Shown here one piece after another: positions 30,128 to 41,300 of a stretch of 45,205 nt of DNA. The position numbers were made by a program, and so were the translations under genes. Source of the DNA: Flavobacteriaceae bacterium (lineage in GTDB: Bacteria; Bacteroidota; Bacteroidia; Flavobacteriales; Flavobacteriaceae); NCBI GenBank assembly GCA_947371275.1, contig CANBOV010000011.1, positions 1-45,205 of the forward strand, read 5' to 3'. A model generated the notes under the pieces. It did not search any database. It saw nothing but the letters and a program-made list of their open reading frames with translations, and was not told the origin of the DNA. The stretch's first letter is position 1. The number at the start of each line of letters is the position of its first letter.

Positions 30128-31471
30128 ATGACAAATACGCACCATTCTAATAATATACTTTTGAATTTAGGCATTGAAAGCTTAAACGAGATGCAATTTA
30201 CTGCAGGAGAAACCATTTTAAACGATAGCAATATATTATTACTATCTCCGACAGGATCTGGTAAAACTTTGGCTTTCTTATTACCTATATTCGAATTGTT
30301 AGAAGAAGAAGTAATTGGAGTACAATGTTTGATTTTGGTTCCGTCGAGAGAATTAGGATTGCAAATAGAACAAGTTTGGAAAAAAATGGGAACTGAGTAT
30401 AAAGTTAATGTATGCTATGGAGGTCATTCAATGGAGACTGAAATAAAAAATTTATCTAATCCCCCTGCTATTTTGATTGGGACACCGGGAAGAATAGCTG
30501 ATCATATTGATAGAGGTACATTTGTAACCGACCGAGTTTTGACTTTAGTTTTAGATGAATTTGATAAATCCTTGCAATTGGGATTTCACGAGCCGATGTC
30601 TTTTATCATTAATCGGTTGTCTAAATTAAACAAGCGAATATTGGTATCGGCTACTTCTGGTATAGAGATACCGAAGTACACACGTGTTGTGCATCCAACT
30701 GTTTTGGATTTTATACCAAGTAAAGAAGAACGGGTTTCGTTAGAGATGAAACGTGTGGTTTCAAAAGATAAGGATAAATTGGAGAGTTTGTTTCAATTGC
30801 TGTGTTCTTTACGATCGGAATCGGCGTTAGTCTTTTGCAATCATCGGGACGCAGCAGAACGCATTAGCGACACTTTAAATGAAAAAGGCATCTTTGCCAC
30901 CTATTACCATGGCGGAATGGATCAGGATGAACGAGAACGTGCTTTGATACAGTTTAGAAATGGGAGTATACCTTATTTAGTAACTACAGATTTAGCCGCG
31001 AGAGGATTAGACATTCCTGAGATGAAGCATGTAATACATTACCATTTGCCATCAAAGGAAGATGAATTCACACATAGAAATGGAAGAACAGCGCGTATGT
31101 TGGCAGCTGGTACTGCCTATGTAATTATACATGAAAGCGAAAAGAGGTTGGATTATATTGATTACACGATGCCTATTTTATCAGTAGACCATGCGAAAAC
31201 CTTGCCTAAGGCTCCTGAATTTCAAACAATTTATATTAGTGGGGGCAAGAAAAACAAATTAAATAAAATAGATATAGTGGGCTTCTTTTCCCAGAAAGGG
31301 AAACTTGACAAAGGAGATTTAGGGCTAATCGAAGTAAAGGATTTTATTTCTTTTGCCGCAGTAAGATCAACTAAAGTAAAGGATTTACTTTCCCTTATTC
31401 GAGAAGAAAAAATGAAGGGGAAGAAGTTTAAAATAGAGGTAGCACGAAAAGTGATTAAGAAAGAAGAGTAG
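30128..31471 (+). CDS. DEAD-box RNA helicase (DEFD variant)
   Basis: 447 residues. Helicase motifs in order: motif Q-like NEMQ, Walker A SPTGSGKT, PSRELG (Ia), GTPGR (Ib), LDEFDKSL as motif II with DEFD instead of DEAD, SATSG (III), LVTTDLAARGLDIPE (V) and HRNGRTAR (VI). The C-terminal extension (about 350-447) resembles a DbpA-type RNA-binding domain, with the KKNKLNKIDIVGFF start typical of it. The open frame upstream to 29897 has no helicase sequence, so Met at 30128 is chosen, right behind the -7 element. Confidence 0.92.
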   Translation: MTNTHHSNNILLNLGIESLNEMQFTAGETILNDSNILLLSPTGSGKTLAFLLPIFELLEEEVIGVQCLILVPSRELGLQIEQVWKKMGTEYKVNVCYGGHSMETEIKNLSNPPAILIGTPGRIADHIDRGTFVTDRVLTLVLDEFDKSLQLGFHEPMSFIINRLSKLNKRILVSATSGIEIPKYTRVVHPTVLDFIPSKEERVSLEMKRVVSKDKDKLESLFQLLCSLRSESALVFCNHRDAAERISDTLNEKGIFATYYHGGMDQDERERALIQFRNGSIPYLVTTDLAARGLDIPEMKHVIHYHLPSKEDEFTHRNGRTARMLAAGTAYVIIHESEKRLDYIDYTMPILSVDHAKTLPKAPEFQTIYISGGKKNKLNKIDIVGFFSQKGKLDKGDLGLIEVKDFISFAAVRSTKVKDLLSLIREEKMKGKKFKIEVARKVIKKEE

Positions 31472-31473
31472 GG

Positions 31474-31500
31474 TAGTCGCAGTCATAATAACTGCGATTA
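31474..31500. terminator. Possible bidirectional hairpin
   Basis: Inverted repeat TAGTCGCAGT/ACTGCGATTA (one G-T pair) between the convergent helicase and coaD genes. T-runs are short, so it is uncertain. Confidence 0.4.
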
Positions 31501-31503
31501 TAA

Positions 31504-31971
31504 TTACTTTTCTTTTTTTACGATCACACTATCAGGAACTAATACAGTGTAATCACCGTTATTTCTAATAACATCACGAACAATACTTGAACTGATGTAT
31601 GAAGTTTTAGAAGCAGTTAATAAAAATACCGTTTCGATTTGAGATAACTTTCTATTGGTGTGCGCGATGGCTTTTTCGAATTCAAAGTCGGCCGGATTGC
31701 GCAAACCGCGCAGGATGAAGTCGGCGTTCAATTTACGACACAAATCAATGGTTAAACCTTCATAAGTAATTACCGTTACTTTTGGTTCGTCTTTAAAGGC
31801 ATTTTCAATAAACTTTTTACGATCTTCTAGTGTAAACATGTATTTCTTATCGGCATTAATACCAATCGCAACGATTACCTCGTCAAAGAGAGAAACCCCT
31901 CTTTTGATGATGTCATAGTGACCCAAAGTGATGGGGTCAAAGGAACCGGGAAATACTGCTTTTCTAATCAT
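31504..31971 (-). CDS. coaD: Phosphopantetheine adenylyltransferase
   Basis: 155 residues, normal. It transfers AMP from ATP to 4'-phosphopantetheine, the fourth step of coenzyme A synthesis. The nucleotidyltransferase motif GSFDPITLGHYDII (TxGH) and the late YISSSIVR (SSSxVR) are visible, with LNADFILRGLRNPADFEFE as the substrate-binding region. Its start is 4 bp from the ddl stop, so it is cotranscribed with ddl. Confidence 0.95.
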   Translation of the reverse strand: MIRKAVFPGSFDPITLGHYDIIKRGVSLFDEVIVAIGINADKKYMFTLEDRKKFIENAFKDEPKVTVITYEGLTIDLCRKLNADFILRGLRNPADFEFEKAIAHTNRKLSQIETVFLLTASKTSYISSSIVRDVIRNNGDYTVLVPDSVIVKKEK

Positions 31972-31975
31972 CGGT

Positions 31976-32950
31976 TTAGTTTTTTAACGCTAATTCTAGC
32001 GCATTTGTAAATAAGTCGGTCAAGGAAATCCCTGCTTCTTTAGCTTGTTGAGGTATAAGACTTTCGGTAGTTAAGCCTGGGATGGTATTCATTTCAAGCA
32101 TGTGAGGTTCGCCATCCACAATGATGAATTCACTTCTAGAAAAGCCGGTCATCTTTAAGACTTCGTAGGCGCGTTTGGCTATAGCCGAAACTTTAGTTGT
32201 CATTTCTGCACTAATGCGGGCCGGTGTAATTTCTTGTGATTTACCTAGATATTTTGCCTCGTAGTCAAAGAAATCATTTTCAGAAACTATTTCGGTAATA
32301 GGCAGTACTGTTATGGTTCCTCGATAGTTGATGACCCCAACCGATACCTCTGTACCGTCAAGAAAGCTTTCGATGATTAATTCGTTGTCTTCTTTGTAGG
32401 CATTTGCTATGGCATATAGTAATTCGTCTTTTGTTTTTACTTTGGTAATTCCGAAGCTAGAGCCTGATTTGTTTGGTTTTACAAAACAAGGTAAGCCAAC
32501 CGTTTTTAATATAGCATCTTGATCAATAGTATCACCTAAATTTAAGTAATATGAAGTTGCTGTTTTTATACCATAAGGTTTTAAAACCGACAGTAAATCA
32601 CGTTTGTTAAACGTTAATGCTGCTTGATAGTAGTCGCATGAACTTTGAGGTATACCTAATAATTCAAAATAGGCTTGCATCAAGCCATCTTCGCCAGGAG
32701 TTCCGTGTATGGCATTAAAAATGACATCGAATGTAATTTTGGTTCCGTTTACGGTAACTGAAAAGTCATTTTTATCGATGGCATACTCTTGGTTAGTATC
32801 ATCAACATAGACCCACTTTTCTTTGAAAATATGAATGCGGTAACCATTAAATTTCGCTTTGTCCAGAAAATCATATACAACGTTTCCGCTCTTTAGCGAT
32901 ATTTTAAATTCACTAGAATACCCGCCCATGATGATGGCTACATTTTTCAT
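31976..32950 (-). CDS. ddl: D-alanine--D-alanine ligase
   Basis: 324 residues. It joins two D-Ala with ATP for peptidoglycan precursor synthesis. ATP-grasp motifs: N-terminal VAIIMGGYSSE, HGTPGEDG (substrate-binding), CFVKPNKSGSSFG (ATP site), TGFSRSEFIIVDGEPHMLEMNTIPG (catalytic and metal region). A little shorter than average but complete. The neighbouring divergent gene for a PASTA protein again concerns peptidoglycan. A TAATTTTG -7 element lies at 32976-32983. Confidence 0.95.
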   Translation of the reverse strand: MKNVAIIMGGYSSEFKISLKSGNVVYDFLDKAKFNGYRIHIFKEKWVYVDDTNQEYAIDKNDFSVTVNGTKITFDVIFNAIHGTPGEDGLMQAYFELLGIPQSSCDYYQAALTFNKRDLLSVLKPYGIKTATSYYLNLGDTIDQDAILKTVGLPCFVKPNKSGSSFGITKVKTKDELLYAIANAYKEDNELIIESFLDGTEVSVGVINYRGTITVLPITEIVSENDFFDYEAKYLGKSQEITPARISAEMTTKVSAIAKRAYEVLKMTGFSRSEFIIVDGEPHMLEMNTIPGLTTESLIPQQAKEAGISLTDLFTNALELALKN

Positions 32951-32975
32951 TGATAGTAGGAGTTAAGAATAAGAA

Positions 32976-32983
32976 CAAAATTA
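32976..32983 (-). promoter_or_regulatory. -7 element for ddl-coaD
   Basis: Leftward TAATTTTG, exact TAnnTTTG match, 26 bp from the ddl start; a TTTG 16 bp upstream of it could serve as the -33 element. Confidence 0.55.
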
Positions 32984-33020
32984 TCATTTTTTTTCAAACC
33001 AAATACCTTTATGTTTTTTA

Positions 33021-33028
33021 TATCTTTG
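33021..33028 (+). promoter_or_regulatory. -7 element for PASTA-rluD
   Basis: TATCTTTG, exact TAnnTTTG match, 18 bp before the PASTA start codon at 33047. It lies after the alternative ATG at 33011, which therefore is excluded as a start. Confidence 0.6.
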
Positions 33029-33046
33029 CTCAAATTAAATTTCTTT

Positions 33047-33655
33047 ATGAGTTTACGAAAGTATCTTACGAGCCGGGTGTTTTTTGCCCAAATGATGGCT
33101 GCTATTGCTATAATAGCAGTGATTTCCTATTTGTTTTTTCATTGGTTAACTTATACGACGCATCATGGAGAGGAAATTACAGTGCCAGATTTGAGTAAAT
33201 TGAATGTGGAGCAAGCCGAGGAAAAATTGGATGCTGTTGATTTGAATTATGTGATTTTAGATACCGTAGATTATAGACCAGAATATCCAAAATTAACTAT
33301 TGTAGAACAAGAGCCAAAAGCAGGAGCAAAAGTTAAAGAAGGTCGGAAGATTTATATTAAAATTAATGCAGAGAAGTTTACTATGGTTCCGGTGCCCGAT
33401 TTGGTTGAAAAAACGTATCGTCAAGCGGTACCAACTTTAGAAGCTGTTGGTCTTAAGGAAGGAACGATTACTTATCGTCCCTATTTAGGTAAAGATATGG
33501 TATTAGAAATGCGAATGAATGGAAAGAAATTGAAAGCAGGCGATAAAGTATTAAAATCTTCAAAAATAGACTTGGTATTGGGAGACGGAAAAGTTGTTTA
33601 TCAAGAAGCTATTGATTCTACTGCTGTTGACACTACTACTGCACCCCAAAATTAA
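33047..33655 (+). CDS. PASTA-domain membrane protein
   Basis: 202 residues. N-terminal membrane helix (AQMMAAIAIIAVISYLFFHW, about 15-34), then two to three PASTA domains (VPDLSKLNVEQAEEKLDAVD; VPVPDLVEKTYRQAVPTLEAVGL) that bind peptidoglycan stem peptides. No kinase domain, unlike Gram-positive PASTA kinases, so a stand-alone peptidoglycan-binding envelope protein. Its stop overlaps the start of the pseudouridine synthase gene by one base, so the two are cotranscribed. Divergent from ddl. Confidence 0.9.
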   Translation: MSLRKYLTSRVFFAQMMAAIAIIAVISYLFFHWLTYTTHHGEEITVPDLSKLNVEQAEEKLDAVDLNYVILDTVDYRPEYPKLTIVEQEPKAGAKVKEGRKIYIKINAEKFTMVPVPDLVEKTYRQAVPTLEAVGLKEGTITYRPYLGKDMVLEMRMNGKKLKAGDKVLKSSKIDLVLGDGKVVYQEAIDSTAVDTTTAPQN

Positions 33656-34698
33656 TGAGCCAAAATACTGAAATTTCCGAATTAGAAGACGAATTGTTTG
33701 AACATCATCGTTTTGTTTCTCCTAAGGGACAATCTTTGTTGCGTGTTGATAAGTTTTTAATGCAGTTGATAGAGAATGCTACAAGGAATAAAATACAGCA
33801 AGCAGCAGAGAATGGCAATGTATGGGTAAATGATATCCCTGTTAAATCTAATTATCGGGTAAAGCCGTTTGATGTTGTGCGCGTGATGGTAAGCCATCCA
33901 CCTTTTGAAAATCATATTATTCCCGAGGATATCCCTTTAGATATTGTATATGAAGACGACTCATTATTGGTGATTAATAAACCACCTGGCTTAGTAGTCC
34001 ATCCAGGTCATGGAAATTACACGGGTACTTTGGTAAATGCTTTAGCTTTTCATTTTGATAATTTACCGATGAATTCTAGCGAAAGACCAGGATTAGTGCA
34101 TCGTATAGATAAAGATACTTCTGGACTTTTGGTAGTAGCAAAGACTGAAGCTGCAATGACCCATTTGGCTAAACAATTTGAAGATAAAACTTCAGAGCGA
34201 GAATATCTTGCTTTAGTGTGGGGGAATGTTAAAGAAGAAGAAGGTACTATAGAAGGAAACATTGCTCGTCATGTTAAAGACCGTATGCAAATGGCAGTAT
34301 TCCCAGAAGGAGATATTGGTAAGCATGCCGTAACCCATTATAAGGTATTAGAGCGCTTTGGATATGTTACCCTAGTGTCTTGTAAATTAGAAACAGGAAG
34401 AACTCATCAAATAAGAGTTCACATGAAATATATTGGGCATACTTTATTTAACGATGCTCGTTATGGGGGTGATATCATCTTGAAGGGTACTACTTTTACT
34501 AAATACAAACAATTTATTGATAATTGTTTTAAAAGTTTGCCACGACAAGCCTTACATGCTAAAACACTCGGTTTTGAACATCCAGTAACGAAAGAGTTTA
34601 TAAGATTTGATACCGAGATACCACAAGATATACAAGATTGTATTGATAAATGGCGTACTTACGCTAAATCACACAACGAAGTAAATGATGAAGAATAA
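33655..34698 (+). CDS. rluD: RluD-family 23S rRNA pseudouridine synthase
   Basis: 347 residues. N-terminal S4 RNA-binding domain (about 25-85, LLRVDKFLMQLIENATRNKI), then the pseudouridine synthase domain with the catalytic Asp in RPGLVHRIDKDTSGLLVVAK and the later RTHQIRVHMKYIGH. It isomerises uridines in the large-subunit rRNA (positions equivalent to 1911/1915/1917 if a true RluD). Length and motifs are standard. Followed by a strong bidirectional terminator. Confidence 0.92.
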   Translation: MSQNTEISELEDELFEHHRFVSPKGQSLLRVDKFLMQLIENATRNKIQQAAENGNVWVNDIPVKSNYRVKPFDVVRVMVSHPPFENHIIPEDIPLDIVYEDDSLLVINKPPGLVVHPGHGNYTGTLVNALAFHFDNLPMNSSERPGLVHRIDKDTSGLLVVAKTEAAMTHLAKQFEDKTSEREYLALVWGNVKEEEGTIEGNIARHVKDRMQMAVFPEGDIGKHAVTHYKVLERFGYVTLVSCKLETGRTHQIRVHMKYIGHTLFNDARYGGDIILKGTTFTKYKQFIDNCFKSLPRQALHAKTLGFEHPVTKEFIRFDTEIPQDIQDCIDKWRTYAKSHNEVNDEE

Positions 34699-34705
34699 TA
34701 AAATA

Positions 34706-34734
34706 AAAAAGCCCCAAATTGGTTGGGGCTTTTT
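34706..34734. terminator. Bidirectional terminator
   Basis: Stem AAAAAGCCCCAA/TTGGGGCTTTTT (34706-34717 and 34723-34734), five-base loop, between the convergent rluD and lgt genes. Confidence 0.95.
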
Positions 34735-34739
34735 TATTC

Positions 34740-35651
34740 TTATATATTGTCAACTGGCTTTTCTGCCACAAAGAGACAGTAGATACCGACCAGTATAAAG
34801 GGAATACTGAGCCATTGACCAGTGGAAAGTAAGCCAAAATCTTTTTCTATACCTCCCTGACTTTCTTTAACGTATTCCACTACAAAGCGAACAGACCAAA
34901 GCATGATTAAGAAATAACCAAATAATAACCCTTGCTTTTCAGCTGTTTTTGTTTTCCAGTATAAAAAGAAAAGAACTAAAAAGACAAAAACATATAAGAA
35001 AGCTTCGTATAATTGAGCAGGATGCTTAGCAGGAACTTTATCTAATAAAACAGCAAATTTTGGGTTGGTTGCTATGGCATGGTAGGCATCATTAACATTG
35101 TTTATTTTGGTGTCGTTAACCACTTGGTTTGGAGAATAATAGTCACGGATGAATTTAATTCCGAAGGACGACTGCGTTTCTTTACCTACTATTTCAGAAT
35201 TAAAGAAATTACCAATTCTAACAAAGATAGCCCCACAAGCCACCGGGATAACTACTCTATCTAATACCCAAAGGATAGGTTTTTTGACTACATTTTTTGC
35301 ATAAAAATACATAGCAATAATAATTGCAATGGCTGCACCATGACTTGCTAATCCGCGGAAACCTGTAAATTCAAAACCGTTTTCAAATTTGAAAGGCAAT
35401 AATATTTCTGAGAGATGGTTTCTGAAATATTCCCAATCGTAAAAAAAGACATGTCCTAAACGTGCGCCCAATAACGTCGCTATAACGGTCCAAATGAATA
35501 GGGTATCTAGCTTATCTATGGGAATATTTTCTCTATCATAGATTCGTTTGGTGATGTACCAACCTAATCCAAAAGCAATAACAAACATTAAACTGTAAAA
35601 GCGTATAGTAAAAGATCCAATTTCTATTCCTTCTGATGGATTCCAAATCAT
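34740..35651 (-). CDS. lgt: Prolipoprotein diacylglyceryl transferase
   Basis: 303 residues, seven or so transmembrane helices. It adds diacylglycerol to the lipobox cysteine of prolipoproteins. Signature FRGLASHGAAIAI (with His), and the Lgt motif VRIGNFFNSEIVGK are present, along with an inserted periplasmic stretch (about 170-205) usual in Bacteroidota. It has clear clients in this window: several lipobox proteins (genes at 1992 and 18673). Third gene of the cysS-yidD-lgt unit (59 bp after yidD). Confidence 0.95.
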   Translation of the reverse strand: MIWNPSEGIEIGSFTIRFYSLMFVIAFGLGWYITKRIYDRENIPIDKLDTLFIWTVIATLLGARLGHVFFYDWEYFRNHLSEILLPFKFENGFEFTGFRGLASHGAAIAIIIAMYFYAKNVVKKPILWVLDRVVIPVACGAIFVRIGNFFNSEIVGKETQSSFGIKFIRDYYSPNQVVNDTKINNVNDAYHAIATNPKFAVLLDKVPAKHPAQLYEAFLYVFVFLVLFFLYWKTKTAEKQGLLFGYFLIMLWSVRFVVEYVKESQGGIEKDFGLLSTGQWLSIPFILVGIYCLFVAEKPVDNI

Positions 35652-35710
35652 GATAATGGGTTTTTTAACATTCCAAATTTATAAATATTAAACTTAAAAA
35701 GTGAAATGCT

Positions 35711-35962
35711 TTAGGTTTTATTTATGAAGTCTTTTTTTGGAGGAACTGGATCAAAGCCACTTCTTCCCCAAGGATGGCAACTAAGTATACGCTTGAAGCC
35801 TAGATACGTTCCGAAGAAAATTCCGTGAACTTTTAATGCCTCTGCGAAATAATGCGAACAAGTGGGTTCGAATCGACATGCTGCGGGTGTAAAAGGTGAT
35901 ATAGCCGTTTGATAGAAACGAATTAAGAAAAGTAAGGGTGCTATTGCAAGTTTCTTAAACAT
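35711..35962 (-). CDS. yidD: Membrane protein insertion efficiency factor YidD
   Basis: 83 residues. The family's conserved cysteines and motif are seen: [20 protein letters not shown] and [15 protein letters not shown]. YidD aids membrane insertion of proteins with YidC. Normally found near rnpA/yidC, but here it sits between cysS (19 bp upstream) and lgt. Confidence 0.95.
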   Translation of the reverse strand: MFKKLAIAPLLFLIRFYQTAISPFTPAACRFEPTCSHYFAEALKVHGIFFGTYLGFKRILSCHPWGRSGFDPVPPKKDFINKT

Positions 35963-35981
35963 AATTCGTTTGGATTCAGTG

Positions 35982-37460
35982 CTATATAGTAAATGTTGTT
36001 CCTTCTTTACCGTCTTTTAATTGAATGCCTAAGTTGAGTAATTGGTCTCTGATTTGATCAGATAGTGCAAAGTTCTTGTTAGCGCGTGCTTCTAATCGCA
36101 TTTGGATAAGCATTTCAACGACTCCTTCCAATTTATCTGCATTGTTGGCTGTGGTTTTTTCATCTTTAATTCCGATTACTTCAAATGTAAAATTAGTTAA
36201 GGTGTCGCCAAGAAGATTTATGTCTGCTTGAGTTAAAGTTTCCTTATCATCATTAACCAAATTTACATATTTTATTCCTTCAAATAAATTAGCAATAAGA
36301 ATAGGGGTATTGAAGTCATCATTCATGGCTTCATAACAACTTAGTTTCCAGGCAGGAATATCTATTGACGAATTGCTGTTAGACTTTAAATTTTTTATAA
36401 TATCTAATCCTTCCATTAACCGATTGAATCCTTTTTCAGCAGCTACAATTCCGTCGTTAGTGAAATCTAGAATGCTTCTGTAATGCGCTTGCATCATAAA
36501 GAAGCGGGCAACATTTGCTGAAAATGCTTTACTTAAGAAGGGGCTACCGCCATTGTAAATTTCACTTGGTAGTATATTATTACCGGTTGATTTTGACATC
36601 TTTTTACCGTTTAAGGTAAGCATGTTGGCATGCATCCAATAATTTACAGGACTGTGACCGGTACATGCTTCATTTTGAGCAATTTCACATTCATGATGTG
36701 GGAATTTCAAGTCCATTCCGCCTCCATGGATGTCAAACGTTTCACCTAGATATTTGGTGCTCATGGCAGTACATTCTAAATGCCAACCAGGGAATCCAAT
36801 ACCCCAAGGAGAAGGCCAACGCATGATGTGCTCTGGTTCTGCTTTTTTCCAAAGGGCGAAATCTTGAGGATTTCTTTTATCACTTTGACCATCAGTGTCT
36901 CGGGTATTGGCAAGCATTTCGTCAATATTCCTTCCGCTTAGTTTGCCATAATTGTTGTTCTCATTAAACTTGACTACATCAAAGTACACTGAACCATTTT
37001 TTTCATAGCCAAAACCTTTTGCAATAATTTGTTTTACGATTTCGATTTGTTCAATTATATGGCCTGTGGCAGTAGGTTCGATACTAGGGGGTAAAAAATT
37101 GAATTGTTTTAAAACGTCGTGAAAATCTACTGTATAGCGTTGCACTATTTCCATAGGTTCAAGTTGTTCTACTCGTGCTCTTTTCGCGATTTTATCTTCT
37201 CCATCATCGACATCATCCACTATATGGCCGACATCTGTAATGTTACGCACGTAGCGTACTTTATAACCTAAATGCAACAAGTATCTATATATCATATCGA
37301 AGGACATGAACGTTCTTACATTGCCTAAATGCACATTGCTATACACTGTTGGTCCACATACATACATGCCAACATTACCTTCATGGATTGGGGTAAATAA
37401 TTCTTTTTCACCAGAGAGTGAATTATAGATTTTAAGCGAATGATTTTTATATAGTTGCAT
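35982..37460 (-). CDS. cysS: Cysteinyl-tRNA synthetase
   Basis: 492 residues. Class I synthetase with HIGH-type [13 protein letters not shown], zinc ligands in YVCGPT and GWHLECTAM with the CEIAQNEA pair, and [10 protein letters not shown]. It charges tRNA-Cys. Complete and of normal length. First gene of the cysS-yidD-lgt unit, 89 bp after folE on the same strand; that interval shows an imperfect inverted repeat but no clear terminator. Confidence 0.96.
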   Translation of the reverse strand: MQLYKNHSLKIYNSLSGEKELFTPIHEGNVGMYVCGPTVYSNVHLGNVRTFMSFDMIYRYLLHLGYKVRYVRNITDVGHIVDDVDDGEDKIAKRARVEQLEPMEIVQRYTVDFHDVLKQFNFLPPSIEPTATGHIIEQIEIVKQIIAKGFGYEKNGSVYFDVVKFNENNNYGKLSGRNIDEMLANTRDTDGQSDKRNPQDFALWKKAEPEHIMRWPSPWGIGFPGWHLECTAMSTKYLGETFDIHGGGMDLKFPHHECEIAQNEACTGHSPVNYWMHANMLTLNGKKMSKSTGNNILPSEIYNGGSPFLSKAFSANVARFFMMQAHYRSILDFTNDGIVAAEKGFNRLMEGLDIIKNLKSNSNSSIDIPAWKLSCYEAMNDDFNTPILIANLFEGIKYVNLVNDDKETLTQADINLLGDTLTNFTFEVIGIKDEKTTANNADKLEGVVEMLIQMRLEARANKNFALSDQIRDQLLNLGIQLKDGKEGTTFTI

Positions 37461-37549
37461 TTTTGTTAGGAGCTATTTTTGTTTGTTTTGATATTTTTAA
37501 TAGGTAATTACGGTTAGTTTACAACCATTATAATTACTAAAAAAGGCTA

Positions 37550-38221
37550 TTAAAAATTAGTGTCTAATCTAATATAATCAAGAAATTCTCTTCTGGTTTG
37601 TTCTTCTTTAAATTTGCCTCCAAATTCAGAAGTCACTGTGCTACTTTCGATATCTCGAATTCCTCTAGAGTTTACGCATAGGTGTTTGGCATCTATTACA
37701 CAAGCGACATCATCTGTTCCGAGGACTTTTTGCAATTCTTGTACAATTTGCATAGTTAAACGTTCTTGTACTTGCGGTCTTTTGGCAAAATAATCTACAA
37801 CACGATTCATTTTTGACAGGCCAACCACTGTTCCGTTAGAAATATAAGCTACATGGGCTCGCCCAACTATAGGTAATAGGTGGTGTTCGCAGGTTGAGTA
37901 GAGGGTGATGTTCTTTTCTACCAACATTTCGCCATACTTATAGTTATTTTGAAACGTTGATGAACTTGGTTTTTTATTAGGATTTAAACCGCCAAAAATT
38001 TCTTTCACAAACATTTTAGCCACGCGATTAGGTGTTCCTTTAATACTATCATCAGTAAGGTCCATTCCCAAAGTGATAAGGATGCTTTCTACATCTTTTC
38101 TGATGGCATTTATTTTATCCTCATCGCTTAGATCAAAGGCATCGTTTCTGAGTGGGTTTTGGGCACTTGTTGCTATGTGATTATTCCCTATTTCGTCTTG
38201 AAATTCGTCGTTGTTTATCAT
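37550..38221 (-). CDS. folE: GTP cyclohydrolase I
   Basis: About 223 residues. It opens GTP to dihydroneopterin triphosphate, the first step of tetrahydrofolate/pterin synthesis. The zinc ligands CEHHLLPIVGRAHVAYI and the later VACVIDAKHLCVNSRG are visible. The frame extends to 38263, but a -7 element TATCTTTG at 38261-38268 overlaps that start, so Met at 38221 (MINNDEFQDEIG) is chosen. Confidence 0.95.
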   Translation of the reverse strand: MINNDEFQDEIGNNHIATSAQNPLRNDAFDLSDEDKINAIRKDVESILITLGMDLTDDSIKGTPNRVAKMFVKEIFGGLNPNKKPSSSTFQNNYKYGEMLVEKNITLYSTCEHHLLPIVGRAHVAYISNGTVVGLSKMNRVVDYFAKRPQVQERLTMQIVQELQKVLGTDDVACVIDAKHLCVNSRGIRDIESSTVTSEFGGKFKEEQTRREFLDYIRLDTNF

Positions 38222-38260
38222 TAAAATATAAGAATTAATTGGGGTTTTTGAATAAGAGAA

Positions 38261-38268
38261 CAAAGATA
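38261..38268 (-). promoter_or_regulatory. -7 element for folE
   Basis: Leftward TATCTTTG, exact TAnnTTTG match, 39 bp before the chosen folE start. The region upstream to 38384 is AT-rich, with no further gene. Confidence 0.5.
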
Positions 38269-38384
38269 AATAATAATAATTAAACTACATCCTGAAGTGT
38301 TAATATTTGAAAATAATTCCGATGTTTCCTTAATTATTTCTTAAAAAGATGTAAATTACGCACCTATTAAACCAATAAAAGAAT

Positions 38385-41300
38385 ATGAAAAAGATGTATT
38401 ATTTGTATGTTCTTGTGAGCATGCTATTAATAAACCCTATTTTTTCCCAGAATTTATTGACCAATGGGGACTTTGAAACAGGTACAAGTGGGGTAGGTTT
38501 TGTTACCAATGGTGCTGGATATGCTTATTTAGCTCCAGCAGCTTATGGAACGACTTCACAGGGTAAATATACCGTAGCGACCAATCCAAAATTAGTTAAT
38601 ACTACGCTATTCATTTCAGATGGTGATCATACCACTGGGAGCGGAAATATGCTTATTTTTGATGGAACGTCGACTGCTAATTCGTCTTTTTGGAAAGCTG
38701 GGAGTACTGGAACTGGGGTTACCGGATTGACAATAGGCAACACCTACTATTTTAGTTATTGGATAAAATCAATATCTACACAGGTTACCACCGTTGCAAC
38801 TACTGCAAATATTACGTTTACTGCAGCGCCTACAGGAGCTTCAGCCCCTGTTTTGTTAAGTGGAACCACACAAGCTCCGCTTCCTGCTTTAGGATGGAGA
38901 CAAGTAATTTATTCTTTTACAGCTACCGCCTCAACCGTTACTCTTGATTTGAAGAACACTATTACAAGTACTACGGGTAATGATTTTGCTTTAGATGATT
39001 TTGTCGTGACCGATGCTTTAACTTTATCCTACAATGTAACCAATGCTGTTTGTACCGTTGGTAACAATGGATCGGTAACTGCCACAGCTTTTGGGGGAAC
39101 TTTGCCGTATGTAAGTTATACTTTAACAGGTCCAGGGGCAACTAATAGTACAAATGCTACTGGTATATTTACTAATTTACAGCCAGGAATTTATACATTA
39201 AGTGTTACTGATAGTGCTTTGCCTACCGCCACCACTGTTACTTTAAGTAATGTGGTTGTTGGACCGGTGATTACGATATCCACTTCAGGGAATAACAATA
39301 CTACTATTTGTTCTGGTAGTCCGATTACTTTGAATGCTGCTGGAAGTACGGCTGCCTATTCATGGACCGCGTCACCAGCTGATGCAACTTTAACCAATCC
39401 TGCTTTAGCGAGTCCGATTGTGACACCGACGACCACTACTACTTATACGGTAACTTCTACCATTAGTTTGTGCGCTCCTATTAGCAATAGTGTGACGGTT
39501 ACGGTAAATCCGGCACCTTCGATAACGGTAACTAATCCGACTTCGGTATGTTTTCCTGCAACTATTGATATAACCTTGCCAGCCGTTACTTCTGGAACTA
39601 CAGGAACTTTAACTTATTGGACTAACAATACAGCGACTACTGCTTTAGCTAACCCAACAGCCATAACTACTAGTGGGACTTATTATATCAAAGGTACTAT
39701 TGGAAATTGTAGTCAAATAAAACCTGTGGTTGTCACTATATATCATCCTGCTTTGGTAATCCATGACCCTGCTGGGGTATGTGCGCCTGCAACGGTTAAT
39801 TTAACCTTAGCCGCGGTTACTAATGGAACTACAGGTGGAGGCACATTTAGTTACTGGACAGATGCTGCATGCACTATTGCATTGGCAACACCTGCAGCGG
39901 TTACTGCAAGTGGCACCTATTATATTAAAAGTACGGTAGGTGGGTGTACCGATATAAAACCTGTTAATGTGACTATTAATCCGCAACCTACCGCTTCTAT
40001 TTCAGGAACAGCTACGGTTTGTGTAGGACAAGCTTTTGTGATTACTTTTACAGGAACACCCGATGCTACTGTGACCTATAAAGTAAATGGAGGTCCAAAT
40101 CAAACGATAGTTTTGGACGCAACGGGTTCGGCTACATTATCAACAGGGGTTTCGGTTAATACTGTTTACACCTTAGTTAATGTGATTTCTGCTGCTCCTG
40201 CTTCTTGTACAAAGGCGGTAGTAGGATCTGCTACGATTACGGTTACCGAGTCGGTTCAAGTATCGGCTCAAAGTAATCCGGGACTGGCTTGTACTACAGG
40301 AATTACTATGCTTACGGCTTATGGCTCCACCTTTACCCATGCGACGGGTGCGGTTTTGGATCCAATGACGGGCGCTACTACTTTAATCAATGCTGCTACC
40401 GATGATACTCCTACTGCAGTGAATACAATAGGGTTTAACTTTGTGTTTCAAGGAACAACCTATACTCAATTTTCCGTTTCTCCTGATGGATGGCTTTCGT
40501 TGGGTGGTGCTGCCGCTACAAGTCAGCCTATCAATTCTATTACGAGTGCGCTTAATGATCCGAAATTATTTCCTTATTGGGATGATTTAGCCACGGGTAG
40601 TAATGGAAGTGTAAAAGTATTGGTAGTAGGAACGGCACCCAACCGAATATTTATCGTACAGTGGAATGTTACTATTCCTAAAAATGTGGCAGGTGCTGCG
40701 AATTCCACATTTCAAATGTGGTTGTATGAAACTACCAATGTTATAGAATATCATTATGGAGCTATGGGGGTTCAAACTTCTAACAGTATTTCTGCTGGAT
40801 ATTCATTAGATGGCATTAATTATAGCAGCATCACTTATAGTAATAGCACTGCTACTACTTCATTTGCAAATAACACTAATAGTTCAGTTCCTTCAAATGG
40901 CACCTTATATGGGTATGCCCCTTTAGTATCCTATGTATGGTCCCCTATAGCTAATTTATATGAAGATGCTGCAGGTACCATTCCTTATACGGGAGATTCT
41001 AGAACCGTAGTTTATGCCGTTAACATCCCTACTCCAGTAACGTATACCGTTACAGGGACTAGTGTTAGTGGTTGTCAAGGTTCGGATACTGTTACATCAG
41101 AATTGTATGCTGCGCCTGGACCAGATCAAACCATTTGTCCTGGGAACGTTGCTACTATCACTATAACAGGTTCGCCAAACTCCACGGTTACAATCCGAAA
41201 TAATGATACGCCTCCTATAACCTATACGGTTAATTTAGGACCAACAGGAGTAGGTATCTTTACTACTCCAATATTACAAAATACAGTTGTCTATGAAATA